Origin: Membranipora membranacea
Lineage: Eukaryota; Bryozoa; Gymnolaemata; Cheilostomatida; Membraniporidae
Reading direction: 5' to 3'
Assembly (NCBI GenBank): GCA_914767715.1
Contig: OU612073.1
Coordinates: 5,830,001-5,890,000, forward strand
Length of the DNA stretch: 60,000 nucleotides
Shown: positions 49,301 to 60,000 of the stretch, in pieces
Numbering within the stretch: the stretch's first letter is position 1
Layout of the letters: the number at the start of each line of letters is the position of its first letter
The notes under the pieces: model-generated
Seen by the model: only the letters and a program-made list of their open reading frames with translations
What the model was told of the DNA's origin: nothing
The model's database searches: none
Made by a program: the position numbers and the translations under genes

Positions 49301-52300
49301 TCTTCAGCACTTGGCGAATTCTCATTGATCTGTAGAAGAGATCAAACTTCATTGATCCAATAGCAGGCGCTAAACTATACATAATTAAGATTATTTCATG
49401 TTCAAAAAAGTCTGGGTTTGCGAGATAACTTTTGGTGCTAGTCAGCGGGTTCATTTGAACAATAAGGTATTCCAGTGGCAGGCAATGCCACCAGTGGATT
49501 TTGATTTTATACATCATGATAAGAGTGCTTGGTATTGGTCATGCTGTTAGTAGTTTTGTGATTGGAACCACCAGAAATAACGATGCATTTGACTAACATG
49601 ATTGGATAAAAGAGTCTCACACATCGTTACCTCAGGCAGTTACCTCCCTTGTTAGTATTTCATGTCATGACGCCACAATACGACCATAAATTTCAGAGTT
49701 TTTTTGTATCCTTCTCACACAATCGATAGAAACTCACACTACATGCAGGTATAAGAGGTTTGTTATAGAATGTGATCCAAAAATTGTTAGCTTTGTTGTG
49801 AATTAATACTAATGGGTTCAGTACAAGGGAACTAGGGAGTCTGAAACTCCCCTTAGTGAAAAGAGCCAAGCATTTATAAATCAGTTGTAGAGTTATCCTA
49901 CCTCTGCTCATACTCTGGTCGTTTGTTGCACAGCATGTTCTTAAGATACTTGACTACGAATGTCTTGTACTCGACATCCTTTTCATTGTTGAGGTTCTTC
50001 TGTACCTCCAGCAGTGAGGCGCTTGGATCACACTTCATCACTTGGGTAAAGGCAGCCATTCTCAACTCAGAATCCTCGTAGTGGTTCAGCATGATTGGCA
50101 ACAAACTCTGCAGAGTCTAGAAACAGCATTGATAACAAATAAAGATTTATAACCATAAATTATCCAAGGGCATTCTCCAAAGCATACTATATACTGTGAT
50201 GATGAGAACATTCCATTTCATTGAATAACATACTTATATATAGTTGAAAACCTCAATAAAAACACATAATAACAGTTGTAGTTCTGGGTTGTCGAGAGAA
50301 TATTTGATCAAATAATTATTTGATCCTTCTGCGATTTCATACCTTGAGTTGATTCTGGTATCCGAGGTTTCTGAAGGCGTAGATGGCTTGTACTCTGATT
50401 GACTTGGGGTTCTTCTCAGAGATCTTGGCCTGCAGAAGTTTCAGAGACTCCAGAGATCCGACGTTAGATAGAGCATTCAGGTGGAGGATTTGCTGCTTCT
50501 CAGTTCTGGAAGCAGCCATACGTCCCTCGATGTACTGTTAACAGAAAGTGTAAAACTCGATAAGCCCTTTCATCTCAAGGATACAATAATGGTTCCAAAG
50601 GTGGTTAGTCCAAAATCATTGTCAAACCCTTTCTTCTCAAGTATAAAAATGCACAAAATAAAATCATGGGTGAAATATTGGGAAGTTAATAGATTGGTGG
50701 TATACGCTGTTATGACTTGTTTGATAGAACCAAATTGTTATCATGAAGCAAGCTAGAGAGCCTTCAAAGTTGGCCACTTATCAGTACCTTCTCGTATTTT
50801 CTGGTGTTCTGGATGTTTCTCTGATGGAATGTCTTGTCGGTGGTAAGCATACACTGTCCCATCTTAATCTCTTCATTGTGGATATATCTTCTCACCATGG
50901 AACCAAAGCTCAGAATGGCAGCTCTGTATACCACTTGATGATCCTGATCTCCGGACAGAGATGGCAGCAAAGTTTGCTGAAAAAGACAATTACAACGTAA
51001 GATGATTGTTTTGGCTTCTCTCATTGTTTTTTTCCAGTATTTTCAATAGCATTGATTTTCATCTTAACAATGACGATTACATAAATCAAATAGGAAAAAT
51101 CAAATAAATGAAACAATAGGATAAATGACAAGGATTATCATTAGTCCAAACCTAGCAATATAGTGAGATAAAGGATTTCCATTCCTTGCTAACATTTATC
51201 ACATTTCGACTCGCATATATCTCCAATCCATCCAAATAAAATTTGTTATAGGAATATTACGTACTCTGACATACATACCATCATATAGTCTAGGACTGGA
51301 GTAGTTGGTACTTTGTCAGCACCCCAGACTGCGAAGATTACGGCAGCCTCTTGGCTTCCAATCTCTTTACTCATCACCTTCTCGAGGAAGAATTTGTCAG
51401 TGTTGGTGGTGTTAGCGTAGCTCAGGGCATTCACAAAGGCATACCTGGTAGACAAAACAATCATGATGTTTGAAATGTTGCAGACATTATAGATGTGCAA
51501 AATATCGATGAAGAAATGCAAAAGGTGTAGTTCGAAAAATAGTTCTACACTGTTGTACAAGTGGAAACATTGGATGATCCTTGTCTGTCAATAAAAGAAG
51601 TCATCCAGTCATTTTTGCACAATGCTGCAATCTGCACTATTTTCTGACTAATATCTTGTATGCCAAAATAAATACTTGTCAAATATTTCATATGTCTTCA
51701 CATAACTATTCTACATTCCTTACAAGTGAAACCTTAAAGAAAAACAGACTTTGACATACTAATTTTTATCAGGTACAGGAAACGGCCTTCTCACCATTGC
51801 TTGTTCTCATGTGCTGATCCAGCTCTCTTGGCCTCAGTGAAGAGATTGCTGAGCTGACTGGAGCTGCAGTATCTCAGGGTCATAACCAGCTGAAGGAACA
51901 GAGGGTAGTGCTGATCAAATCTAGTCTCATCCTCAGAGCACTCAACAATCTTAGTCAACAGCTCCTCGACCTATAAACGTAAATAAAAAAGTTCTTAATT
52001 TACTCATGTAATGATAGCCAATGTGTTTGTTCTGATTGGTTGATGGGAAGAGACCGCCTCCAAACAGCCAATCAGATCAGTCTAATGCATGATCAGGAAG
52101 CATTGATACATACATTAGATGAGAAAATCAAACCAATGTTCAAACTGAAGAGATGTCACCATCTGCACACAAACTTCACATATTTTGTGGAAATGTTTTT
52201 TCTTCTGTTGTTTACCTCCTTTAGCAGTTTGGCCTCGCAAAACCACATGGTTACTCAGGAAATTCGGACTGGAAAACTGATTTATTCTAGTTTTCATTTT

Positions 52301-55300
52301 ATTAGTGGCTGACCTTGGTCTGGGTTTGCTGAGGAGTAAGGATATGTTTCTCCTCATCCATGCTCAGGATCTGGTGGGTCCATGGCTCTGATATAGTCTT
52401 CCAGGAGTATCCGCTGTCTCTGACGCTGTGCTGCTGTTTCTCCTCCTGTTAATAATAATTAAAAAATTGTATGTTGAGGGTTCCATTTTAATTAACAAGA
52501 CTTAGTATAATATATCTTTGGTTGGTCCTGTGGTCAACAACACAAAAATGAAATGATTAAAACAATCGCCATGCAGGCGAGTTCCTAGAACATAAGACAT
52601 AGCAATGGAAATTTGGTGCAACAGCCGGTGTACTGCGTGGAATAAAATGTAACACAATATAATGTCTTTTCATATTAATAATCTTGCATTATAACATGCA
52701 ACAAGCTAGCAGTAACAAGTTGTTCAACAAAAGGCACAGAGTTGGAAGCATATTTCTATAGAAGTCAGATTTATGCTTTAATAAAATAAAATGATAGATG
52801 TGAAAATATTTACCATATATCGCAGAGTTTGGTTGCTGGTGGACAGATGGAACTGGTTAGGAGCAGAAGCAGACTCCATGCGGTGATCGACATTCTGGGT
52901 GGCGTATGTTATCAGCCAGCTCTGTCCCTCATCCCTAGACTCGACCTCATACTCGGTCCTGTGCTTTGTGTAAGGCTGCATGGAAAAGAGAGTAGAAATA
53001 TTAATAACAATATAATATAATCTTAATTGCAAACCGCTGGTATGCTACCCTAATAAAAAGTGGCCACCCTTACAGGTTTTGGTACAATAAAAATGATAAA
53101 ATGCATATAACTTGCATTTTGTTGGCATCTCGAATTAAAAATGAAATAAATAACATAAAAATTAATGTAAAAAATTCTCACTTTTACATATTTCACACAC
53201 TCGTTGTTGACATAGGAATAAAAAAGTTTTCACTCCCTTAGTTTATGCAATTGCAAATGCAGGTGCTTATGGTTTATTGGTAAAAGGTAAACTCTCAACC
53301 GTTCAAATTAATCAATTGTGATTTGAGTTGGTTATCATGTGGTCAAGTTTTCCGGGGGTTGTCTTTCTTGCAATTCAATTTTTTCTTTCTAAGCAGTGTT
53401 AATTGCCTTTCAATGTGAATGAAAGTTGCATTTATTGAGTTATGTTAATCCGATGGTAGCATGAAACTTTTTTGAAGGAACTTCAAAAATTGAGTATTTC
53501 CTCTTTTCTATGCCCTAATTCAGTATAGATATATTGTAAGTTTAAGTATTATTAAAGGTAAGATAACTTTTTTAAATGTATTCGTTTTGTTAAGATAAGA
53601 TAACTTCACTCACCAGAGGTCGGTTCTGGTAGTAGTTGACTGGTCTGCATGTGCATGGTTTGCCATTGATGTTCTCTGTGCAGTCACAGTTAGCCTGATC
53701 CTGAGATCTGCTGTACTTCTCAAAGTAATTGACCTTCAAACATCTGGATGGGTCGCGAGACTTGCACACCTGAAATTATAAACTGCACACTTCAACTTTC
53801 TGCCCTATCACTCATCTTAACTACTCAGAGTGCTATATAAATTCAAGCCTATCTAATTTTATTTTATCAAACTGTAAATAATCCCTGAGGCAAGCGAACA
53901 AACTTTAAAGAGTTACAATATTTAAGCAATCACAGCAATGGAGATAATGTTGGTAAAGAAAATTATACTCCATCGGCTCTTTTGAGGCTTTGGTAAGTTA
54001 CTGTAGAAAACACAACACATATCTTACCTTATAGTAGTTAGGGCGATGAGGGATAACGGTCACATGTACTGAGCTATAGCAGTTACCGTCAAGACCTGAC
54101 TCGAGTACATCAAAAGTGGTGACATTCTCTTGTCCGAGGTTGTTGTAAGGTAGCTTCTCGGTGATGGAATTGCTGGGAGCTTTGAGATGGAGCTGCAGAA
54201 GAGAGAGGATGGATCTCTTGATATCAAGAGACCAGTTGGCCTCCTGATCTGTGATCTCGATGTTCTCAACGACACCATTGTTCAATCTGGAATACAGCAT
54301 TATTAATAAGTTATTTTTAATTTACTTTAATCATAAACTTTTAGAAACCGCAATATATAAATAAATGAATAAAAGTTAAAGCTATGAGGGCAGTCTCAGT
54401 GCAGGTTTCAACCATATAAGGCCTGTTTTTTGGTGTTGTCTCCTTGTAAATGTGTTGGATTTCATTGATTATTAGCAACTTAGCTGTCTCAATTACTTAC
54501 TATCGCCAGAAACCAATTGTTGCAACCTTGAAAAGTACATATTTGGGAGTTGTCCCCTTCGTTCTTTTTAGTTTGTTAATAGAGCCATAGTTATCTCGCT
54601 GGCTTATCATCGCCTTTACCCGGTTTTGCTCTATTCTGTTAATTCAAAAACTAAATATTATGTAGTACAGTGCGCAGAGTTGGTTGGAAACAGGCTGATG
54701 AACTTTCTGACACACAATGAACTCTATGAATTCCTTACGTGAATCTGATTGGTTTCTGCAGTTTCTCCACAGCAGGTCCGGACTGATCTGATGGTAGTGG
54801 AGTGAACTCTCCCTCTGGTACCTGCACGGTTGGAGGTAGGTAGGCAGGGTCTTGGATCTCCTTGTTAACTGTCAGCACCCTTACACTATCCAGCTACAAA
54901 AGAAATCACATCCTCACGTTACGAGACCAAGACTTGAAATGCCACATCGCCAGCACGAGTATTGATGGATGCAAAGCTCATATTAAGGACATGTTCTAGC
55001 TAACTTTTCTGATCTAAGGAAGGACTTAAGAAATCCCCTTTAATTTGATTCATTTGTGAAGGGATTTGGCTAAATTGGACTTTATCCAACTTTTTGTTTG
55101 TAGCAATGCGGTGTCATCTTCTAATCAAAACAAAAGTTGTCATTTCTATTTCAGGGGTCAGACATTAAAAAATACTCAAGATAGGTATTGAACTCTAATC
55201 ATTATAATTAGCTGCCTGATGAGAGCTGCCTGGGAATTTGTACTTTTGTCAATCTAAACAACCTAAGCAAAGTGGTAATATGTAACAAAAGTATCAGCTA

Positions 55301-56499
55301 AACCATAGCTAGGTACCCTAAAATAATTATGTTGATGTGGCAAACACTTGTAACTAAAACAATTAAAGCAGTATTTAGTATCCTTGATTAATGTAGCCAT
55401 CTGTTAGGCAATAAGTTTGCGAAATATTTCAAATTCTCATGAGATGTGAGAATCATTACAGGCCGTAGTTTAGAAAAAATTGTAGGGGAGGCAAAAGTCT
55501 GAGGCAAGTCTTAGATATCACCAGTAACCTTCTCCCGGGCAATTTGAACATTTAATAAGCAAATGGAAATCCCAGAGCTGACATTGATTATTCAATTATA
55601 GTGTTTTCACGCCACTGTATTTAGTATTCTAGGGGAGGTAGTGCATCCCTGCCTCCCCTTGAACTACGGCCCTGGCATTACACAACACTTACCTGGAGCA
55701 TGGCCTCAGTGGTGGAGGTGAAGGCAAACTTGACATTACAGGTGACCTTGACACCAGCGTACTGTTTGCTGAAGGTTGGGATACCGTGCATCACCTGTGA
55801 CTCATACTTGTACAGGTACTCTTTGCCGCTCTGGTATTCTGCAAAAATGAAAGCTCATGTCAAAAACTTTAAACATATCTAAATCTTCCATGGTAAATAT
55901 TATCGCTGAATTTTGTGCCAATGTCAAACATCCACACACACACAGTTGGGCCCAAATGAGAATGACATTGTCCCCGATCAGACAGGGTGACTGATTGCTA
56001 TCATAATGCAAAATGATTAAAGGTTTTGAGAATAACAACCCAGCTAAAATAAATATGGCTATTAATCCATTTGCTTTTTACCAGCTTTTGAAATTCATGA
56101 TAGCTAACAGACCCTTGTGAATAGCAATATCTTGCAAAGTTAATACTCACTAGCTTGTTCAGATGTTGGACGTGGGGATATGGCTGACTCAGCTTCGCTG
56201 GAGGCACCAGACCATGACCAACAGGTACCTACAAATAAGAAAACAAAAACATTTAATTATTGAGAAATTGAGATTTAAAATAAATAATTACACCATAAAA
56301 TTATGGGCAAGATCTGAGATCAATTTTCAAGCTATTCACTTCTATGCAATGCATAAAGATTTCACTGAATTAAAATAATCTGTCATACATATAAGTGAGG
56401 TTAAAAATGTTGTGATGAAAATAAATAAAATGTTATACAATGCATAATAATTTATTACTCACATGTTGCCACAAGGGCAAAAAGGATGGCGAGCTTCAT
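40378..56499 (-). CDS. Vtg: Vitellogenin (yolk lipoprotein precursor), complete
   Basis: Secreted lipid carrier taken up by oocytes and processed to yolk lipovitellin. Twenty-nine exons, from 56499-56463 through 56228-56151, 55838-55693, 54893-54739, 54286-54028, 53769-53614, 52975-52814, 52445-52314, 51970-51795, 51444-51279, 50976-50788, 50534-50343, 50116-49902, 49374-49110, 48825-48567, 48044-47837, 47508-47343, 46997-46818, 46377-46183, 45531-45414, 45067-44824, 44536-44236, 43891-43586, 43358-43178, 42949-42792, 42194-41940, 41510-41307 and 40904-40736 to 40475-40378. The total is 5,370 nt, i.e. 1,789 residues. Signal peptide MKLAILFALVATC; vitellogenin N domain about 39-690 (SGKEYLYKYES, WSLDIKRSILSLLQL); open-sheet domain about 690-1060; polyserine region 1113-1233; von Willebrand D domain from about 1497 (TDCELLLAGDC, CGLC). 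The domain order and length are those of full-length egg-yolk vitellogenins. Confidence 0.96.
41548..41600. repeat. 20-bp tandem repeat, about 2.6 units
   Basis: Unit TGAAATGAGAAAAATAAATG repeated head to tail without a visible mismatch in the full units. It lies in the vitellogenin intron between exons 26 and 27. Confidence 0.9.
42565..42645 (-). repeat. tRNA-like sequence, second SINE type
   Basis: On the minus strand a head with GAGCTCAATGGTCAGAGCAG and, about 40 bases later, a B-box-like GGGTTTGATCC gives the spacing of a tRNA-class promoter. The downstream sequence lacks the body of SINE copies A-D, so it is a different element or a degraded tRNA pseudogene. It lies in the vitellogenin intron between exons 25 and 26. 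Confidence 0.55.
42655..42765. repeat. Palindromic element with GGGG-AGCA core, copy 2
   Basis: TTGCTCCCCTTCCACTGATC faces AGGGGGAAGCAGTTACGAAT, and the flank GACCGAACTTGGTCTAAGC matches the flank of the copy at 23745-23880 read on the opposite strand (ACCAAGCTTGGCCCAGTTTG). Same vitellogenin intron as the tRNA-like element at 42565. Confidence 0.5.
45071..45240. repeat. AT-rich low-complexity intron segment
   Basis: Nearly pure A/T sequence with TATATA and TTAATTAAT runs. It fills most of the vitellogenin intron upstream, in the gene's sense, of the polyserine exon (acceptor near 45068). Confidence 0.85.
47118..47275 (-). repeat. tRNA-derived SINE, copy C (diverged)
   Basis: Shares CTCCAGGTGTGCTCCAACCT, CTGCCTATAAACTGAAAGCA-type body words and the head-to-body join CCTGCTGCAGCCTACTGACT with the other copies. 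The tRNA head is degraded (AGGTAACTTCATTGGTAAGG). It lies in the vitellogenin intron between exons 17 and 18. Confidence 0.75.
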
Positions 56500-56609
56500 T
56501 CTGCTCTGTTGGTTCTCCCTCAGTTCTTGTCTTTAGGTACTGTCTGATGTCGAGATAGAAGAGGAGCTCCTGCTAGTCGTGCTATGTGTGAACACTGCTC
56601 AACTATTCA

Positions 56610-56660
56610 GTTGCTAATGATTCTCTTCCTCCTTCCCCCTGATATTTATACCAATCAAGC
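56610..56660 (-). promoter_or_regulatory. Vitellogenin core promoter
   Basis: On the minus strand TATAAATATC (56650-56641) is preceded directly by ATTGG (CCAAT, 56655-56651). With the usual 25-30 base spacing, transcription would start near 56615, giving a 5' UTR of about 115 nt without an upstream ATG before the start at 56499. A strong TATA promoter suits a gene induced to very high output in one tissue. I see no clear hormone-response half-site pair nearby. Confidence 0.7.
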
Positions 56661-58809
56661 GAAACGTCTAACGCCTGAGATAGCCTTGGTTTTTAGCATC
56701 TTGCCTTAACATAGCTAATCTTGTCCTGTCTTAATTATGAAGACCAGAGTCTTGTTTTGGCGGCTAACATAGCCTTACTTTTTATCTGCTACCCTTCACA
56801 TGCCCAGTCTTCTCTAATGATAATTATGAAGACCAGAGTCTTTGTTTTGGTCAAAAATATGCAAAACTAAACAACAAATCTATGATTAGGATCTCGATGA
56901 GAACATGGTTCGATTGTTACGTAACAGCGATACGGATCTGACATTTGGCTGCCACCTTTCAAAATAAACCTTTTTTTTAACGCTTCTGTGTATTTTGGTG
57001 CATCAAATATCAGGCGTAGCCCCAGTTATTGGCCTAAATATCTGAGATGCATGCATATGAAGGCTACCTGCAGATGTGCGAAATAAGTGCGTTCTGTATT
57101 TTTGGCCTGTAAATGTTTATAGAAAAAATAACTCTCGAGATATGCAAAAAACAACTCCCCTCTACAATCTAGCAGTCGTTATCAAGAGATGCCAAAGGAT
57201 CACGACCTATCTGTCCACTTGGCAGGTGTTGGTAACAGGACGTGGACGGCCTGCAGGTTACTGTGTATCGGATCTATCCAAGGCCACAATTATAAGCTCA
57301 TCAAAGTTATGTAACAGCCGGATCCACCTAATGGTACATCTGACTTCTAAGCAACTTCTAATCATTTGTTTATTTGCAGGTGATCGATTTTGCAAAAAAT
57401 GATATGAAAAGTACATTGTACACTGTCCTCATAATTGTAACAAGAATTTAACCTTGCCTAGAACTCTGCAAACACTGCCCTGGAAAAGATAAGTATAATT
57501 TATAGACTAAATAATCAACGGCGTTTTTTATATAATTTTTCTTTATCTTTATACAAAGATCGATATCATTTGACCGCATATGGAAAAAAATATGTGCCGA
57601 CACACCCAAAAATACAATCAATGCAACGCGGAGCATTGGCAGAGGTCAGCCACTGAGCAAAGACAGCTGGGAGTTGGGGGGGGGGAGATACTATAAAATG
57701 GTTGTTAGCATTTCCCATATTCCCTCAATGGTCTCATCCGCCCATCTTCTCCATGTGTGAAGCCATGCCTCAAGCTTAAGGCTCAGTGTTAAATTCCAGT
57801 GCACCAGATCAAAAGATCTGTATCATAAGCATAGGCATGCTGAGGAGGGATATAGATATACAGCGTTGGAATAAATACATAGCTGTAACCGACTTACCTA
57901 CATGATTCCCTTGCTAGACTTAAAATTTCCCACTACAGGGTCTTGGTTTATGGGTTGCATAGCACACAGCCGTGACAGCTGAGCAGTACCTATACACTCA
58001 TTGCAAGTGTATAGTCATTGATATATTGATATGTATAGACCTGCTTCCACCACAGCAAGCTTCAATAAGCCAGTCTATGATATGAATCTTCAGTCTTAAT
58101 CGATTTAATTGGCTATCCTAAATTCAGCAATTTTAATCATTGCCTTCATAATGTCCGTGCTGGACAGTAAGAATGGACGGAGAACTTTCTCTGTGGACAG
58201 GCAGAATAAGTATGGATGGACAGTCTTTGCTGGATGGATATGGATAGGCAAGACATTTCTTTGATGAAATTTATTAGAAAAAATTGGGAAAATTAGGTGG
58301 GCCTCACCGGACATGCAAGTGATTATAAACAAGGGTAGAGCATAAATTCGTCCTATATTCACGATGGCCAGGAACGGACAGATGCTGCCAAAGTTTTCTT
58401 GATGGTCGCACATGTCTGGTGTCCTTTTACTAAGCTCCACCAATAATTTGTGATTTGTTCATATTATAGCAAAAATAGCCCGTAGGAAGCTCTGGGATCA
58501 TTCAATTTCATGTGTTACCAGTGGTGTAAAATGATGTTTTACTGATGCATATCACGATTCCATTTCAGTTTATAAATTTGTTCTTGTGGTTTTTGTATCC
58601 ATTTGCAACTATCCGTTTGTTAAGGGTATTGATCAAGAGTGTTATCGAAATGACTATAGAGAGCAGATTGATTATCATACTTAGCAGGTCTTGAAGACGC
58701 CTCTGGAGTTGATGCATAATCTCCTCAAGAAAAGTACTGAATGAAGTGCACAACTCCGCTGACCAGAAAGGAAAAACACTTGGGATGAAGTCAGCAAAGT
58801 GCTTACTTT
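56661..58809. other. Intergenic region, no gene seen
   Basis: Upstream flank of vitellogenin. A near-repeat (ATTATGAAGACCAGAGTCTT) occurs twice at about 56735-56754 and 56823-56842. The frames at 57076-57402 and 58105-58443 have no domain. The latter covers a stretch of loosely repeated GGAC-G and GGATGGA words. Confidence 0.5.
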
Positions 58810-58843
58810 TCGCTTCTCGGCCTATTGGCTAAGATCAAAGTGT
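58810..58843 (+). pseudogene. 5' fragment of U2 snRNA
   Basis: TCGCTTCTCGGCCTATTGGC followed by TAAGATCAAAGTGT equals the first 34 or so bases of U2 snRNA apart from one base (metazoan U2 has TTT or TTA where this has TAT) and the first base. Identity stops sharply after GTGT: the branch-recognition GTAGTA and everything downstream are absent. So this is a truncated pseudogene or chimeric retrocopy, not a working U2 gene. Confidence 0.75.
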
Positions 58844-59489
58844 CACTGCCAATGGGCAATTAGTGCCTATTTCAGTTTTGGCAGCTTGCTGCACACCCAC
58901 GTTCGGCAGGTCCTCTATGGCCACACCTCTAGGATGCATTCTAGATTTTCTGGGATGTATCACACTCTCAGTACGAGGACTTCTGGCACTTCCGTCCCTC
59001 TTTTAGGATCAGCCCACCCTCTGTTTTGTCATCAACAGGGCTTGCTTTTCTATTACCAGTCAAACCTTGTCCTTTAGGACACTGCGATGCTTCATCTAAC
59101 TTCTTAAGAATGAATATGAGAAAAGTACATAGTGAGAAAATTATATTTGCTACCGCAAATGGGAATTCACAACAAGAGATTGCAAAATCTGCATAATAAT
59201 CTAAAATAACCATTTAACCTAAACTATCATTTCAGTGTTTAACAACTTTTATCTGCAATGCTTCAATGTTGCAATTTGGAATGTTTTGATTTTGTGCATC
59301 TGCCATAATTATTTTGACATTATCTAACAGATTATCAGTAAGCATGGTACTTGTACTTTTATGGGAAAACTGATAAAATAAAATAAGGTGTAGAAGTATC
59401 GATACACAGTCACATGAAACAGAATACCAGGGTACTGTGGTGTTAAAAATGCGGGGTTAAATTTTCAAGTCGTCTCTGTCCGAATAATA

Positions 59490-59672
59490 GTGCCTTAAGG
59501 GCGCAGCCGCTGTATACGGCGCCAATCTGTTCTCAATTTTCAGGCAGGTCGGAGCACCCCTGGGGCATCAATTGAGCTCAGAAGTGGGTAGATTGCAGCA
59601 CGATTCGAATCCAAGACCACTAACTCTTGCGCATAAGTGGACGGGCGCTCTAACCAACTGAGCTACCCGTAC
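59490..59672 (-). repeat. tRNA-derived SINE, copy D
   Basis: The best preserved copy. On the minus strand it has an A-box region GTAGCTCAGTTGGTTAGAGC, a B-box GGATTCGAATC, then the join GTGCTGCAATCTACCCACTT and the body CCCCAGGGGTGCTCCGACCT, ending GCCCTTAAGGCAC. It has the same orientation as copies A-C. Confidence 0.85.
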
Positions 59673-59831
59673 TCCTTGTGATATTGAGCTGACAGGATCA
59701 TGAATCCAAGTAGTAGCCAGTTTTGTTTATGATGCTAAAAGAATGTAGTAATTAGCGAATTAGATATTTTGCGAGCGGCTAGAAAACCTATCAGACTAGA
59801 GAAATAAAAAAATGTTTACTTCTTATAGCAG

Positions 59832-59927
59832 GAGTGTATCTCTGAGAACACTCACAATGAATACCACAACCTCTGTGAACCCTGCTTGAAACACGAGCCA
59901 GCATGTTCAGTATATCCACCAGATTGG
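59832..59927 (+). CDS. Possible Cys-rich exon of the next gene (partial)
   Basis: An acceptor with a good pyrimidine tract (TTACTTCTTATAGCAG) is followed by 96 nt open in one frame and then a GTATAA donor. The 32 residues include four or five cysteines in the pattern EC-x12-LCEPCL-x5-ACS and end VYPPDW, like a small extracellular module. No family is recognised, and no second exon was found before the window ends. It could be a chance open stretch. Confidence 0.35.
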
Positions 59928-60000
59928 GTATAAAACATCAATGATGAAGCCCCAAAGCAAAGCTTAACTTAGATAAGAATCTTCTTTGTCCGGGGAGCTA

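Noticed and set aside
57076-57402. 108-codon frame upstream of vitellogenin
   Set aside because: No recognisable motif, no promoter or splice signals that convince.
58105-58443. 112-codon minus-strand frame
   Set aside because: Covers loosely repeated GGATGGA/GGAC-type words; reads as a repeat artefact rather than a protein.
1-60000. CRISPR arrays, operons, bacterial-type mobile elements
   Set aside because: None seen; the short tandem repeats lack the spacer pattern and the gene structure is plainly eukaryotic.

Overview
The window is nuclear DNA from an animal, and not a vertebrate-like one. Genes are split by GT-AG introns of about 100 bp to several kb. The intergenic and intronic DNA is AT-rich and full of short dispersed repeats. 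There are no bacterial-style operons. The gene set (mitochondrial oxoglutarate carrier, ribosomal protein uL1/RPL10A, a five-CUB LEV-10-like receptor, a large yolk vitellogenin) fits an egg-laying marine-type invertebrate. I cannot place it to phylum from sequence alone.

Layout. 613-4906 (-): five exons of a mitochondrial 2-oxoglutarate/malate carrier (SLC25A11 type), running off the left edge before its last third. 4907-5211: a short divergent promoter with CCAAT boxes, two of them forming an 18-bp palindrome. 5212-7164 (+): complete RPL10A, five exons, with two paralogous box C/D snoRNAs in the introns on either side of exon 3. 7256-11464: no gene seen. 11465-31367 (+): a 16-exon gene encoding signal peptide, five CUB domains, an LDLa module, one membrane span and a Ser/Tyr-rich tail ending in a PDZ ligand. 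This is the architecture of nematode LEV-10. 32850-38550 (-): a six-exon gene for a Pro/Ser-rich protein that I do not recognise, 5' end unresolved. 40378-56499 (-): a complete 29-exon vitellogenin of 1,789 residues with TATA and CCAAT boxes upstream. 56660-60000: no complete gene; a U2 snRNA 5' fragment, a SINE and one possible Cys-rich exon near the right edge.

The reading frames were rebuilt exon by exon. Summed exon lengths divide by three for RPL10A (651 nt), the LEV-10-like gene (2,877 nt) and vitellogenin (5,370 nt), which supports the splice sites chosen. The neighbours have no shared pathway; only SLC25A11 and RPL10A look jointly regulated, through their shared promoter.

The most notable non-coding content is the paired intronic snoRNAs, a tRNA-derived SINE family (four copies, all in one orientation), a dispersed 46-bp repeat, several palindromic/MITE-like elements, a 168-bp tandem repeat, and the U2-derived fragment.
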